Of a DNA stretch of 64,000 bases, positions 42,368 through 50,514 are shown piece by piece. Under the pieces are notes generated by a model. The model made no database searches. It was not told the origin of the DNA and saw only the letters and a list, made by a program, of their open reading frames with translations. The DNA is from Pseudomonas izuensis. Lineage in GTDB: Bacteria > Pseudomonadota > Gammaproteobacteria > Pseudomonadales > Pseudomonadaceae. The stretch spans positions 135,451 to 199,450 of the forward strand of contig NZ_WTFT01000025.1 of the NCBI RefSeq assembly GCF_009861505.1, written 5' to 3'. Position 1 is the first letter of the stretch; each line of letters opens with the position of its first letter. The position numbers and the translations under genes are program-made.

Positions 42368-42919
42368 ATGACCACGACTTTCAATCTGCTGAACCATGCC
42401 ATGTTGAATCAGGTGCTGTATGAGCTGCGCCATGGACGCCTGCAGCGGTGCAAAGCCTTGGGACTGGCCGATGAAGACATCGAGGTACTGCAGTCGCTGC
42501 CACCCACCACTTTGTCCCATCTGGCGCACTCGTCCATAGCCTGGGTGGAGGTCAAAGTCGACACGACGGTGCTACGACGCCTCATCGCCCAGGCCGAACG
42601 GGACGAACAAAACGAGCGGCTGATCAATCGGGCGCTCAAGTTGGGCGCGAGTTCCAGCATCATGTACCGCTGCTTTGGCCTGGACCATTCGGAAACCGCG
42701 CTGCGTCGTCGCGTGCTTAAAATCGAGACCCACCGCGGTCGACCGGTTCAGCTCAGCGAAGCGCAAGAGCATGCCGTGTGGAACCGCTGGAGCCAACTGC
42801 GGGGTGACGATCCGGACAACGATCCACTGGACGCGATGATGATGCTGGCGGAGGAACAACACATCAGCCTGACCCTGATCTGGCAACAGATTGAACTGTA
42901 CGGAGGTGCGCCATGCTGA
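42368..42919 (+). CDS. DUF2857 (STY4526-type), FlhC-like ICE regulator
   Basis: The 183-residue protein matches DUF2857, present in this ICE family beside ParB. Its segment of about residues 88-140 (ERLINRALKLGASSSIMYRCFGLDHSETALRRRVLKIETHRGRPVQLSE) reads like the N-terminal helices of FlhC ([27 protein letters not shown]). A FlhC-like activator role, as for BisC of ICEclc and SetC of SXT, is therefore reasonable. The ATG at 42368 has GAGGA upstream, and the stop overlaps the next start. Confidence 0.7.
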   Translation: MTTTFNLLNHAMLNQVLYELRHGRLQRCKALGLADEDIEVLQSLPPTTLSHLAHSSIAWVEVKVDTTVLRRLIAQAERDEQNERLINRALKLGASSSIMYRCFGLDHSETALRRRVLKIETHRGRPVQLSEAQEHAVWNRWSQLRGDDPDNDPLDAMMMLAEEQHISLTLIWQQIELYGGAPC

Positions 42920-44118
42920 ACTTCTACCAGGTCGACTGGCAGGATGTGGTGCGCCAGTGCTACGACGCGCTCCGGCGACGCTTGGAGTGGCAGGCGTCAC
43001 AGGCCCAAATGGTTGCCTGCGCTGCGGAGGCACCGCTACGGACCATCTACTATGGCGATGATGATCCGTTGCCCCAAGCGTTGCTGCTTGATCGCCGGCT
43101 GACGCCGCTGGAGCGCAACACCTGGCAGGTGTTGCGCTGGCTGATCACCGAACGCCACGTGAAAACACCTCGCTATCAGGACCTACAGCCCTACCTGGCC
43201 ACCAGCCCCTGCGGGGCCCAGGCATCACGCGAAACCATCGCCCGAGCGCTCAACGTACTCCGCACTACCCGCTGGCTCAGCTTGGTCGACCGCTCCCGCG
43301 ATGCGCAAGGCTGCCTGCGGGGCTGCGTTTACGTGCTGCACGGTGACCCGTTGACTCCTGCCGAACAGCTTGAGCTCGACGGCGGCTACGCATCGCTGCT
43401 CCAGCAGAACCTCACCCATGCCACTAAAGGCGTGCGTGACGTGGCGCAGCATGTGATTGAGGAAATTTACGCAGACCCACAAGTGGCGGCGATCGATAAG
43501 GAAAAACTCGCCTCTCCAGCTATGCCAGCTCAGCAGCAATCGCTCCCCCTAACCAGCGAAGGTGCGGAAAATTCCGAACCCGGAAACAGCCACCAGGTTC
43601 GGACCGCAGGCGCACCGCCAGCGGATTCCGAACTCTGCGGCAACGCGCCGATTTCAACTGCGATTCGGAATGCCGACGCCGGCCGTACAGTACAAAAAGA
43701 GAAAAGCAAAAAAAGTACGGTACTGGCGCAGGTGGAGCGCGGCCAGGCCCAATGGCCAGAAGACCTACCACTCAGCCCAACCGAGCGGCGCATGGCCTCC
43801 CGGGCGATGCGCCAGCTGGAACCTGAACAGCAACAAGCCGTGATCAACGAAGCGGCGGTGCGGTGCGTCCGCGGCGAGATCCGCAAACCGGTTGCTTACC
43901 TGATGGGCTTGATCAAGCGCGCATGCCAAGGGGAGTTCACGTTGTGGGCGGCCCGTACCGAGACGACGACGCCAGTGACCACCTCCCATCGCGCCCCGAC
44001 AGCGGAACCGCCCGGCGAGCGGCCACGGCGCAGCGGCGAACGCACGGTCTCGCCACTCGCCTTGGCCTGCCTGGAGGAACTGAAGCAACGCTGTCGCGTC
44101 TTAGGCGCAACGTCTTAG
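42913..44118 (+). CDS. STY4528 family ICE replication protein
   Basis: The 401-residue protein resembles the STY4528-type pathogenicity-island replication protein. It has a winged-helix segment near 70-125 (LTPLERNTWQVLRWLITERHVKTPRYQDLQPYL... ASRETIARALNVLRTTRWLSLV), a low-complexity middle part with basic KEKSKKS, and a helical C-terminal region. It overlaps the DUF2857 gene by 7 bases. A role in replication of the excised circle is family annotation, not shown here. Confidence 0.75.
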   Translation: MLNFYQVDWQDVVRQCYDALRRRLEWQASQAQMVACAAEAPLRTIYYGDDDPLPQALLLDRRLTPLERNTWQVLRWLITERHVKTPRYQDLQPYLATSPCGAQASRETIARALNVLRTTRWLSLVDRSRDAQGCLRGCVYVLHGDPLTPAEQLELDGGYASLLQQNLTHATKGVRDVAQHVIEEIYADPQVAAIDKEKLASPAMPAQQQSLPLTSEGAENSEPGNSHQVRTAGAPPADSELCGNAPISTAIRNADAGRTVQKEKSKKSTVLAQVERGQAQWPEDLPLSPTERRMASRAMRQLEPEQQQAVINEAAVRCVRGEIRKPVAYLMGLIKRACQGEFTLWAARTETTTPVTTSHRAPTAEPPGERPRRSGERTVSPLALACLEELKQRCRVLGATS

Positions 44119-44268
44119 GGCTGGACGTTAGCGGAAACAATGCCGGTGTCATCAAATCCAGGGAAAGCCACTGCCTGTAAATACGAGCGAACCACCTTCA
44201 CGTTGATCCGCACCGTGCCGCACTGAACCGTCCATCGTCTGCGTCATTCCGACGGCGAGGTACTGGCG

Positions 44269-45018
44269 ATGGTCGATCACTATCAGCTCAACCTGGGTTC
44301 ACTACGCAGCAGCATCACCCTCACTCTGCACACCCATCATGCCGCTCGGTTGTGGCAAGGCCGCATGGCCCGCGAAGGTGTGCACGCCATCATGGGCATG
44401 GCCGGCTACATCAACGTCACCAACCTGCTCAAACACGCGAGCAGCCAGGACGACCCATTCGCCGACTGGTTCATGCTCCAACTGGAAGACAAGCTGCTGC
44501 AGGCGAAGGCCGAAATGCTCACTTTGACCAGCCAGATCAGCCAGGTGGAGCGCGACTTGCCCACCCAAGTTGATGTCGGCGACAACCTCAACATCCATCC
44601 CGTCACTCTGCCGCTGTTCATCGGCAGCCAGCTCGGCTTTCTCGCGGTGTACCTGCTGACCGACTACGACACCTTGGTACGCCGCGTGCTACTCGCCCAT
44701 CACACCGCCTTGATCGGCCGCAGCGACATGGAGGTGTGGATCGATCGTGGGGCCCATTTACTGCGCAGCTTGTTCGGCTTGGCGCAGCGTTACCGCCTGG
44801 CTGGAGTCAGTCGGGATGACATGGCCGCCAATAACGCCCGTGCCCGCGAAGCCATCGACAAGTTCGGCACGCCACCGCAAAACATTCTTGAGGGTAGCTG
44901 CCGCTCCCAATTTGCCCCACCCATCGCGCGCGGTTCCACAGCCTCGATCCGTGAAGAGCCGAATCAGGCTGAGGATCAACCTGCGCTGGACGTTCCGTCC
45001 GAAGGGGGTGAAGCATGA
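44269..45018 (+). CDS. TIGR03761 family ICE protein
   Basis: The 249-residue product matches TIGR03761 (PFL_4669 type): LGSLRSSITLTLHTHHAARLWQGR near the N-terminus, MGMAGYINVTNLLKHASSQDDPFADWFMLQLEDKLL, and LFIGSQLGFLAVYLLTDYDTLVRRVLLAHHTALI. The function is unknown; it is one of the most conserved core genes of this ICE type and precedes DUF3158 and ssb. The start overlaps no neighbour, and 150 bases of apparently non-coding DNA precede it. Its stop overlaps the DUF3158 start by 4 bases. Confidence 0.85.
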   Translation: MVDHYQLNLGSLRSSITLTLHTHHAARLWQGRMAREGVHAIMGMAGYINVTNLLKHASSQDDPFADWFMLQLEDKLLQAKAEMLTLTSQISQVERDLPTQVDVGDNLNIHPVTLPLFIGSQLGFLAVYLLTDYDTLVRRVLLAHHTALIGRSDMEVWIDRGAHLLRSLFGLAQRYRLAGVSRDDMAANNARAREAIDKFGTPPQNILEGSCRSQFAPPIARGSTASIREEPNQAEDQPALDVPSEGGEA

Positions 45019-45515
45019 CCTTGGCCGAAGCTATCGCTCGGCGTTTTTCAGCGGATGCCTATCGTGAGTTCGAACAAGGTGCCTCCCTAAAAGGCCTTTT
45101 AAAGCCTTTTAAGGGTAAGGGGGAACTGCAGCAGTTCGCCGAGTCGATCCTGCGCCTGCGCACCCAGGTCGCCGGACTGATGGGGGTGATGCTGACCATC
45201 ATGGCGCAGCCACCCTTCTCCCTCCTGGACCTGCGCTTAGTCGTCCAGCACAGCGCCTCCGGAACCGATTTCCTGCGCTGGCGCAGCCCGGACTTCCAGC
45301 GCATGGGAGTACAGGTGTGGCAGCAGGCGATGGCACTTCAGCATCTGGCGCCTTCGCTGCGAGAGGCGCTGTACCAGTTGGAAGTCAACCGCGTAACCCT
45401 GAATCTGCAGATGAGTAGCCTGCAGTCGCTGTATCGCCAGGCCGAAACCGGCGTCAGCAAGCTGCACGCCGCCGAGACCCTCTTCGATCTATCCCGTTCC
45501 CCCACCGAGGAGTAG
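45015..45515 (+). CDS. DUF3158 family ICE protein
   Basis: The 166-residue protein matches DUF3158: GLLKPFKGKGELQQFAESILRLRTQVAGLMGVMLTIM, then LRWRSPDFQRMGVQVWQQAMAL. It starts within the TIGR03761 stop (ATGA) and ends 5 bases before ssb. In ICEclc a gene next to ssb (inrR) influences integrase expression; whether this is its counterpart cannot be told from the sequence. An in-frame run of repeated aaggccttttaaagccttttaaggg bases at 45090-45115 gives the GLLKPFKG segment. Confidence 0.8.
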   Translation: MTLAEAIARRFSADAYREFEQGASLKGLLKPFKGKGELQQFAESILRLRTQVAGLMGVMLTIMAQPPFSLLDLRLVVQHSASGTDFLRWRSPDFQRMGVQVWQQAMALQHLAPSLREALYQLEVNRVTLNLQMSSLQSLYRQAETGVSKLHAAETLFDLSRSPTEE

Positions 45516-45520
45516 CAAGC

Positions 45521-45949
45521 ATGAGCACGTTCTTTGTTGGTGAAGGCAACATCGGTAGCGCCCCGGAGTTTCAGGAGTTCAACAGCCCCCCGGATGAACC
45601 ACGACGCCTGTTGCGGCTGAATGTCTATTTCGACAACCCGGTACCGCGCGAAGGCGGCTACGAGGATCGCGGCGGCTACTGGGCCCCCGTCGAGCTCTGG
45701 CACCGCGACGCCGAGCACTGGAGCGCCCTGTACCAGAAAGGCATGCGCATCCTGGTCGAGGGCCGGACGGTCAAGGATGAATGGGAGGACAGTGAGGACA
45801 ACGCCCGGGTGACGTTCAAGGTGGAGGCCCGACGCATCGGCATCCTGCCCCACCGTTTGGCCTCGGTGTCCATGCGCGAAAAGGCCAATGAGAGCAGCAG
45901 CTCCGGACGCAAGGGGGCTAGCAAGAAAACTCCACGCAAGACCGGCTAA
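45521..45949 (+). CDS. ssb: ICE single-stranded DNA-binding protein
   Basis: The 142-residue product is a divergent SSB: FFVGEGNIGSAPEFQEF, then LRLNVYFDNPVPREGGYEDRGGYWAPVELWHRDAEHWSALYQKGMRILVEGRTVKDEWEDSEDNARVTFKVEARRIGILP forms the OB fold. The C-terminus is basic (KGASKKTPRKTG) and lacks the acidic DDDIPF-type tip through which housekeeping SSB recruits partners. It should protect transferred single-stranded ICE DNA. Confidence 0.88.
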   Translation: MSTFFVGEGNIGSAPEFQEFNSPPDEPRRLLRLNVYFDNPVPREGGYEDRGGYWAPVELWHRDAEHWSALYQKGMRILVEGRTVKDEWEDSEDNARVTFKVEARRIGILPHRLASVSMREKANESSSSGRKGASKKTPRKTG

Positions 45950-46041
45950 GCGGGTGGTCTTCAGTGGATTCACGGCCTGCAGCGCGATACCCCTGAGGGC
46001 TCGTTGCCCGTTCGGCGCGCACCCTGAATGCTGCAGGTCGT

Positions 46042-46269
46042 TCACTGCCGCCGAACCTCTCCCCGCTGATCAGCACCCAGCAGCTGCGTCACCTCAGACA
46101 AGTACTGGTCCAGCGCAAGGAATGCCCGCCAGTGCGCTTGGCTTTCCTGAATCCATGCGATCAACCTAGCGCGCGCCTTCAGATTGTCCGGCTCCAGGTG
46201 AGTAGCTATGAACAACTCGTAAGCTTTGATCGCTATCGCATCGGCCTCTCGCTCGTTAGATCCGTCCAA
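46042..46269 (-). CDS. Small FecR N-terminal-like (DUF4880) protein
   Basis: The 75-residue product resembles the N-terminal domain of FecR-type anti-sigma proteins: AIAIKAYELFIATHLEPDNLKARARLIAWIQESQAHWRAFLALDQYLSEV, with the W...S..H..A pattern. It lacks any membrane segment or sensor domain. The start is TTG, with a strong GGAGGT 7 bases upstream, which supports a real gene despite the rare codon. It is divergent from the XRE-type regulator and separated from it by a long dyad. A role as a free sigma-binding or regulatory peptide is inference. Confidence 0.6.
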   Translation of the reverse strand: MDGSNEREADAIAIKAYELFIATHLEPDNLKARARLIAWIQESQAHWRAFLALDQYLSEVTQLLGADQRGEVRRQ

Positions 46270-46319
46270 GTCGTAACCTCCGTTTTGACGGGCGGGTTAT
46301 CACACTCAACTTAAGTGAT

Positions 46320-46356
46320 ACGCCTCATAGAGTTGTCAGTCAACTTTATGAGGCGT
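46320..46356. promoter_or_regulatory. 37-bp near-perfect dyad between DUF4880 and XRE genes
   Basis: Sixteen-base arms, ACGCCTCATAGAGTTG and CAACTTTATGAGGCGT, flank TCAGT and differ at one position. A possible promoter (TTGTCA at 46333, TTCATA at 46356, 17-base spacing) lies inside it, so a protein bound here would block transcription of the XRE gene. It is likely the XRE operator; autoregulation is inferred. Confidence 0.65.
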
Positions 46357-46410
46357 TCATATATTCGGGTTGCTGGTCAACCATATGGGTCGAATTGGAG
46401 AGCGCCCCCG

Positions 46411-46755
46411 TTGCCAGTCAAAGAGCCTAGCCCAGAACACATCGGTCGCCAGTTGGCGAAATATCGTCGCGCACGTGGTTTGACCCAAGAGCAAGTTGGT
46501 GAGCGTCTGGACATCGGCGCCGAAGCTGTCTCACGTTTTGAACGTGGCGTGGTCGAACTGACCGTCAACAAGCTGCTGCAATTGGCCGAGATGTACGGCT
46601 GTCCCGCCGATGAACTGCTGCTCGCCATCAGTCCTCGCCCCCAGGACCAAGGCCAGAGGATTGCATCGCTGATCAAGGAGCTTGGCGAAGCAGATAAAAA
46701 ATTTGCCTTGGAGTTTCTGCAAACGCTGGCCGCACACCTCGCGCAAAGGAAGTAA
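46411..46755 (+). CDS. XRE family transcriptional regulator
   Basis: The protein of about 114 residues has a Cro/CI helix-turn-helix (IGRQLAKYRRARGLTQEQVGERLDIGAEAVSRFERGVVELTVNKLLQLAEMYGCPADELL) and a short helical tail. The TTG at 46411 is chosen because upstream ATGs (46315, 46348) fall in or before the dyad that appears to carry the promoter; GGAG lies 10 bases upstream, so this start is uncertain. Such regulators sit before topB in related elements. Confidence 0.75.
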   Translation: MPVKEPSPEHIGRQLAKYRRARGLTQEQVGERLDIGAEAVSRFERGVVELTVNKLLQLAEMYGCPADELLLAISPRPQDQGQRIASLIKELGEADKKFALEFLQTLAAHLAQRK

Positions 46756-46864
46756 CCTTTCGCCTTCACTGAACCGCCGATATGATCTCGGCGCATTCGG
46801 GTTTTCGCTGGTTCCCTCACGCCACACCGCCACCCTATCGGTACCTCACCGAGAGGGCTCTCGT

Positions 46865-48826
46865 ATGCGCCTGTTTATTTGCGAAAAACCATCTCAAGCC
46901 CGCGACATCGCCCGCGTGCTGCAGGCCAATCGGCGTGGCGACGGCTGTTTGCAAGGCCAGGGGGCCACCGTCACCTGGTGCGTGGGCCATCTGCTGGAAA
47001 CAGCACCGCCTGAGGCTTATGGTAATTACAAACGTTGGTCGCTGGAGGACCTGCCGATCATCCCTGCCCACTGGCAGTTGGTGGTCAAACCCAAGGTCGC
47101 CAGCCAGCTGAAGGTCATCCAGCAACTGCTGCGCGCCTGCTCCGAGGTGGTCATCGCGACGGACGCCGACCGTGAAGGCGAGATGATCGCTCGGGAAATC
47201 CTTGAGCGCTGTCAGTACCAGGGACCGATTCTGCGCTTATGGCTCTCCGCCCTCGACGATGCCTCGATTCGCCGTGCACTGGGCACGCTGCGCCCAGGTG
47301 AGCAGACCTTGCCGCTGTACCAATGCGCCTTGGCACGCTCACGCGCCGACTGGCTGGTGGGTATCAACCTGAGCCGGCTCTTAACCCTGCTCGGACGCCG
47401 CGCCGGCTTCGACGGCGTGCTGCCGGTGGGGCGTGTACAAACGCCGACGCTGCGCCTGGTGGTCCAGCGTGATCGGGCGATAGCGGGCTTCGAGCCTCAG
47501 CCGTTCTGGACTGTCGATGCGCATTTGGAAGCCAACGGGACGCTCTTTCAGGCGCGCTGGCAGCCACCGGCCGCCGCCTGTAACGAAGCCGGTCACTGCA
47601 TTCACGAAGCGGTCGCACAGAGTGCGGCGCGACGCTTGAGCCAGCAGGGGACTGCGCAAGTCCGTCGCATCGAGGTCGAGCGCGTGCACGAAGGCCCTCC
47701 GCTGTCGTTCGATCTGGGCACGCTGCAAGAGATCTGCTCGGCTAAGCTCGGCCTCGGCGCCCAGGAAACCTTGGCAGTGGCCCAAGCCCTGTATGAAACC
47801 CACAAGGCCACGACCTACCCACGCACCGACTGCGGCTACCTGCCGGAAAGCATGCTGGATGAAGTCCCGCGCGTACTCCGCGCCTTGGCGGCGGCCGCCC
47901 CGTCACTCGGACAATGGGTGAAAGAGGCCGATCCCAGCCGACGCTCCCGGGCCTGGAACAGCAGTAAGATCACCGCCCACCACGGCATCATCCCCACCGC
48001 TATAGCACTAGACCTGGCTCAGCTCTCTGAGCGCGAGCGAGCGGTGTACACACTGATTCGCGCCCGTTACCTCGCACAATTTCTGCCCGACCATGAGTTC
48101 CTGAAAACCCAGGTGGTATTGCACAGCCACGACGATCAGTTACTGGCGCGCGGCAAGCAATTCCTGGCACGCGGCTGGAAGATGGTGATCGACGAGGCCG
48201 ACGGCAACGAACCGGTGGAGCAAAGCCAACGCTTACCCACACTGCGCGAGTCGGCAGCGGTGGCAGTGATCGACGCCACGGTCAACGCTCAGCGCACGCA
48301 GCCCCCCAAGCCGTACACGGAGGGCACACTGGTCAAGGCCATGAAAACCATTGCCAACCAGGTGGAAGACTCACGACTCAAGCAAAAACTCAAAGACAGT
48401 TGCGGCCTCGGGACCGAGGCCACCCGAGCGGCGATCATCCAGGGCCTGATCGATCACGGGTACCTGACTAAGAAAAAACGCAGCCTGGTCGCCTCGGCTG
48501 CCGCCCACACCTTGATTGAGGCCGTGCCAGCAGAGGTCGCCGATCCGGCGCTGACCGCACTCTGGGAGCAGGCGCTGGATCGTATTGAGACGGGACAGCT
48601 GAGCGTTGAAACCTTCCTCGCCAGGCAGGCGCAATGGCTGACCCGGCTGGTGCGTGGCCATGCCTCGCTCACCTTGCCGCCACCGCCTACCAAAGGCCCA
48701 CGCTGCCCCGTGTGCCGCAGCGCCATGCGCCAGCGCAAAGGCCGCACCGGCAGCTTCTGGTCATGCACCCGTTATCCGGAGTGCAAGGGCACCAAACCGG
48801 TTGCCAAACCCAAGCGCACCAACTAG
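46865..48826 (+). CDS. topB: DNA topoisomerase III, ICE type
   Basis: The 653-residue type IA topoisomerase has the Toprim start MRLFICEKPSQARDIARVL, VIATDADREGEMIAREIL near residue 100, the catalytic tyrosine in TTYPRTDCGYLPESML near residue 320, and GLGTEATRAAIIQGLIDHGYL. A single C-terminal zinc ribbon is present (CPVCRSAM... SCTRYPEC). It passes single strands and can resolve replication or transfer intermediates of the ICE. The start matches the family N-terminus, with GAGAGGG upstream. Confidence 0.93.
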   Translation: MRLFICEKPSQARDIARVLQANRRGDGCLQGQGATVTWCVGHLLETAPPEAYGNYKRWSLEDLPIIPAHWQLVVKPKVASQLKVIQQLLRACSEVVIATDADREGEMIAREILERCQYQGPILRLWLSALDDASIRRALGTLRPGEQTLPLYQCALARSRADWLVGINLSRLLTLLGRRAGFDGVLPVGRVQTPTLRLVVQRDRAIAGFEPQPFWTVDAHLEANGTLFQARWQPPAAACNEAGHCIHEAVAQSAARRLSQQGTAQVRRIEVERVHEGPPLSFDLGTLQEICSAKLGLGAQETLAVAQALYETHKATTYPRTDCGYLPESMLDEVPRVLRALAAAAPSLGQWVKEADPSRRSRAWNSSKITAHHGIIPTAIALDLAQLSERERAVYTLIRARYLAQFLPDHEFLKTQVVLHSHDDQLLARGKQFLARGWKMVIDEADGNEPVEQSQRLPTLRESAAVAVIDATVNAQRTQPPKPYTEGTLVKAMKTIANQVEDSRLKQKLKDSCGLGTEATRAAIIQGLIDHGYLTKKKRSLVASAAAHTLIEAVPAEVADPALTALWEQALDRIETGQLSVETFLARQAQWLTRLVRGHASLTLPPPPTKGPRCPVCRSAMRQRKGRTGSFWSCTRYPECKGTKPVAKPKRTN

Positions 48827-48855
48827 CCACGTCCCTTCTGAGCGGGCATGGTGAC

Positions 48856-48884
48856 TTGACGGCGTACGGTTGCACTGGTGTAGT
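48856..48884 (+). promoter_or_regulatory. Possible sigma-70 promoter after topB
   Basis: TTGACG and TGTAGT are separated by 17 bases, 30 bases past the topB stop. It could drive the doubtful small gene at 48949 or a short RNA ending at the terminator at 49244. Confidence 0.3.
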
Positions 48885-48948
48885 GATCAGGTCCCTCGCC
48901 GCTTGGCGACCGCAGACCGATTCGCTCCGGGTAGCTCGGTCAGACTCG

Positions 48949-49236
48949 ATGAGTTCGGAGCCGCACTTCACTTTTTCTTCGGATTTCTCCCCAGCGTTCC
49001 AGGTCCCTAAGGTGGATGACCCGTGCGGCTTGTGTCAGGTCTCAGGGGTCATCCGCTTCGGCGAAGATACTCAGCACCGGTGCCCGCCGGCGAAACACTG
49101 GGCACCTTTTGTGCGCGGATGCGTGCCAGTTGATTTCGGCCCAGACCACGACAAGGGTCGGTTGATTCAGGTGGATCGACAGCGGAGGTTTTGCGATGGA
49201 CTCCGGTGTCACGTTACCGGGTCAAGGGTGGTCTAG
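48949..49236 (+). CDS. Doubtful 95-residue protein after topB
   Basis: The frame encodes a 95-residue, cysteine-containing peptide (CGLC, RCPPAKHW, RGCVPVDFG) and stops 8 bases before a good terminator. A possible promoter lies upstream, but no clear ribosome site precedes the ATG. It may be a real small gene, or only an open stretch in a non-coding transcript. Confidence 0.25.
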   Translation: MSSEPHFTFSSDFSPAFQVPKVDDPCGLCQVSGVIRFGEDTQHRCPPAKHWAPFVRGCVPVDFGPDHDKGRLIQVDRQRRFCDGLRCHVTGSRVV

Positions 49237-49243
49237 CTCTTCT

Positions 49244-49271
49244 TAGCCTGATGACCGTCGGGCTATTTTTT
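49244..49271 (+). terminator. Rho-independent terminator
   Basis: AGCCtGA and TCgGGCT form a stem with one bulged mismatch pair, followed by ATTTTTT. It ends transcription from topB or from the possible promoter at 48856. Confidence 0.65.
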
Positions 49272-49595
49272 CGTCACCCCGAATCCACTGAGTGCCACCC
49301 ACTCCCGCCCGTCCAAGCCTCCCCCAATCCACTGTTGACGGGCGGTTAGCGCCGTTTTATAGATGAACTGCACACCGCTGTCGCTGACAGCGTTCAGGTA
49401 GCCGGAACCTTCAAGGCTACGCCCGTTTCGGGTGGTTCTCCCTCAGTGCGATCAGCGCTCGGCAGCTCGCACGGTCACCTATCGGTGATGAGCGCCCTTG
49501 TACCGATCACGCTTTCTTTGCACCTCCCCCTTGCGGAACTCACCAGCCGCCAGGGCCGGTGGATATCCGCGTTTCTACTGAACTGGAGATCCACC
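49272..49595 (+). promoter_or_regulatory. Promoter and structured leader of the DUF3577-radC unit
   Basis: No gene is seen in this 320-base stretch. TTGACG (49335-49340) and TATAGA (49358-49363) with 17-base spacing form a good sigma-70 promoter, predicting a start near 49370. Directly after it come three stem-loops: CGCTGTC/GACAGCG (49376-49392), GTAGCC/GGCTAC (49398-49420) and CCCG-TTT-CGGG (49422-49432). A fourth, TCACC/GGTGA, lies at 49475-49488. The leader to the DUF3577 ATG would be about 225 bases. Confidence 0.55.
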
Positions 49596-50123
49596 ATGAC
49601 CACTGCAAGCAATAATGCTCCCACCACCTACTTCAACCTGCACACCCAAGGCATTGGTTACTTGAACCGCGTTCGCGAAGTCCCTGTACGTCGCGGGCAA
49701 CCGTTCATGGCCTGTGACATTGCCGCCTTACACGGTGCCTCGGACGAAGTCGAGTACACCCGCTTCGACTGCAAGGTCGCCAGCGGTGAAGCCGAACGGC
49801 TGATCCGTGAACACCTGGAAGACGTCCGTGCAGAACGTAAGGTCCTGATCGCGTTTCGCATTGGTGACCTTTGGGTTGACCCCTTTCTTTACGAAAAAGG
49901 CGAGCGCAAAGGCCAACCTGGTGCCAGCCTCAAAGGCCGGTTGATCTTCATCGAGTGGATCAAGGTCGATGGCCAATTCAGCTACCGGGCCCCTGCTCGC
50001 ACCGACTCCACCGCCGCTATCGACGCTGCAGCGGAATCGGACCAAGCAGACACCGTCGCCGAACAGCACCAACCCGCCTCTGTACCCGCGCGCCAATCCA
50101 CCGCTGCACGTCAGTCTGCCTGA
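49596..50123 (+). CDS. DUF3577 (STY4534) family ICE protein
   Basis: The 175-residue protein matches the DUF3577 family: TTYFNLHTQGIGYLNRVREVPVRRGQPFMACDIAALHGASDEVEYTRFDCKV, then VLIAFRIGDLWVDPFLYEKGERKGQPGASLKGRLIFIEWIKVDG. An OB-like beta fold suggests nucleic-acid binding, but no activity is known. The C-terminal tail is low-complexity (Ala, Ser, Gln). GGAGA lies before the ATG. It is usually abundant in this ICE family's core, which would fit the strong promoter upstream (inference). Confidence 0.85.
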   Translation: MTTASNNAPTTYFNLHTQGIGYLNRVREVPVRRGQPFMACDIAALHGASDEVEYTRFDCKVASGEAERLIREHLEDVRAERKVLIAFRIGDLWVDPFLYEKGERKGQPGASLKGRLIFIEWIKVDGQFSYRAPARTDSTAAIDAAAESDQADTVAEQHQPASVPARQSTAARQSA

Positions 50124-50141
50124 GGCACATTGACCGCCACC

Positions 50142-50167
50142 AACAGGCGCTCCCACGAGCGCCTGTT
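50142..50167 (+). terminator. Hairpin without T run after the DUF3577 gene
   Basis: AACAGGCGCTC and GAGCGCCTGTT form a perfect 11-bp stem with a 4-base loop. The lack of a T run suggests partial termination or mRNA 3' protection rather than a full stop before the next small gene. Confidence 0.5.
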
Positions 50168-50190
50168 ATCCACTCACGTCGGAGGCCGTC

Positions 50191-50448
50191 ATGGAAAGCT
50201 TCTGGCTCTGCGAGGACTGCCTGCAAGCGGTCGCCTATGACGATTTCAGCGCGCTTTCGTTGTACTACAGCGAAGCTGAAATCGAGCAACGCATCGCGCA
50301 GATGCGCACCGAACTGCAGGCCCTGATGCCACTGAGCGCCGATTTTGATCCGCAGACTGGCGCTGGCATCGAGTCCTTTTCCACCCGAGCGTGCGAGGGA
50401 TGTCGAAGCCCCCTACACGGTGCGCGTCATCGCTTCACGCGTCTTTGA
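50191..50448 (+). CDS. Small zinc-ribbon protein
   Basis: The 85-residue product has paired cysteines C7-x-x-C10 (LCEDC) and C68-x-x-C71 (CEGC) flanking a helical middle (EAEIEQRIAQMRTELQAL). This is typical of a small zinc-stabilised protein. CGGAGG precedes the ATG, supporting a real gene. It lies between DUF3577 and radC; I know no function for it. Confidence 0.65.
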   Translation: MESFWLCEDCLQAVAYDDFSALSLYYSEAEIEQRIAQMRTELQALMPLSADFDPQTGAGIESFSTRACEGCRSPLHGARHRFTRL

Positions 50449-50514
50449 ATCATCCACTTCACCAGCTTGGGGCACTCCCCCAGGGGGCGCTCCATCCCCC
50501 ACGAGGAATTGCCC

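Noticed and set aside
48634..48948. Extension of the 95-residue frame back into topB
   Set aside because: It overlaps the zinc-ribbon end of topB, which is well supported in its own frame.
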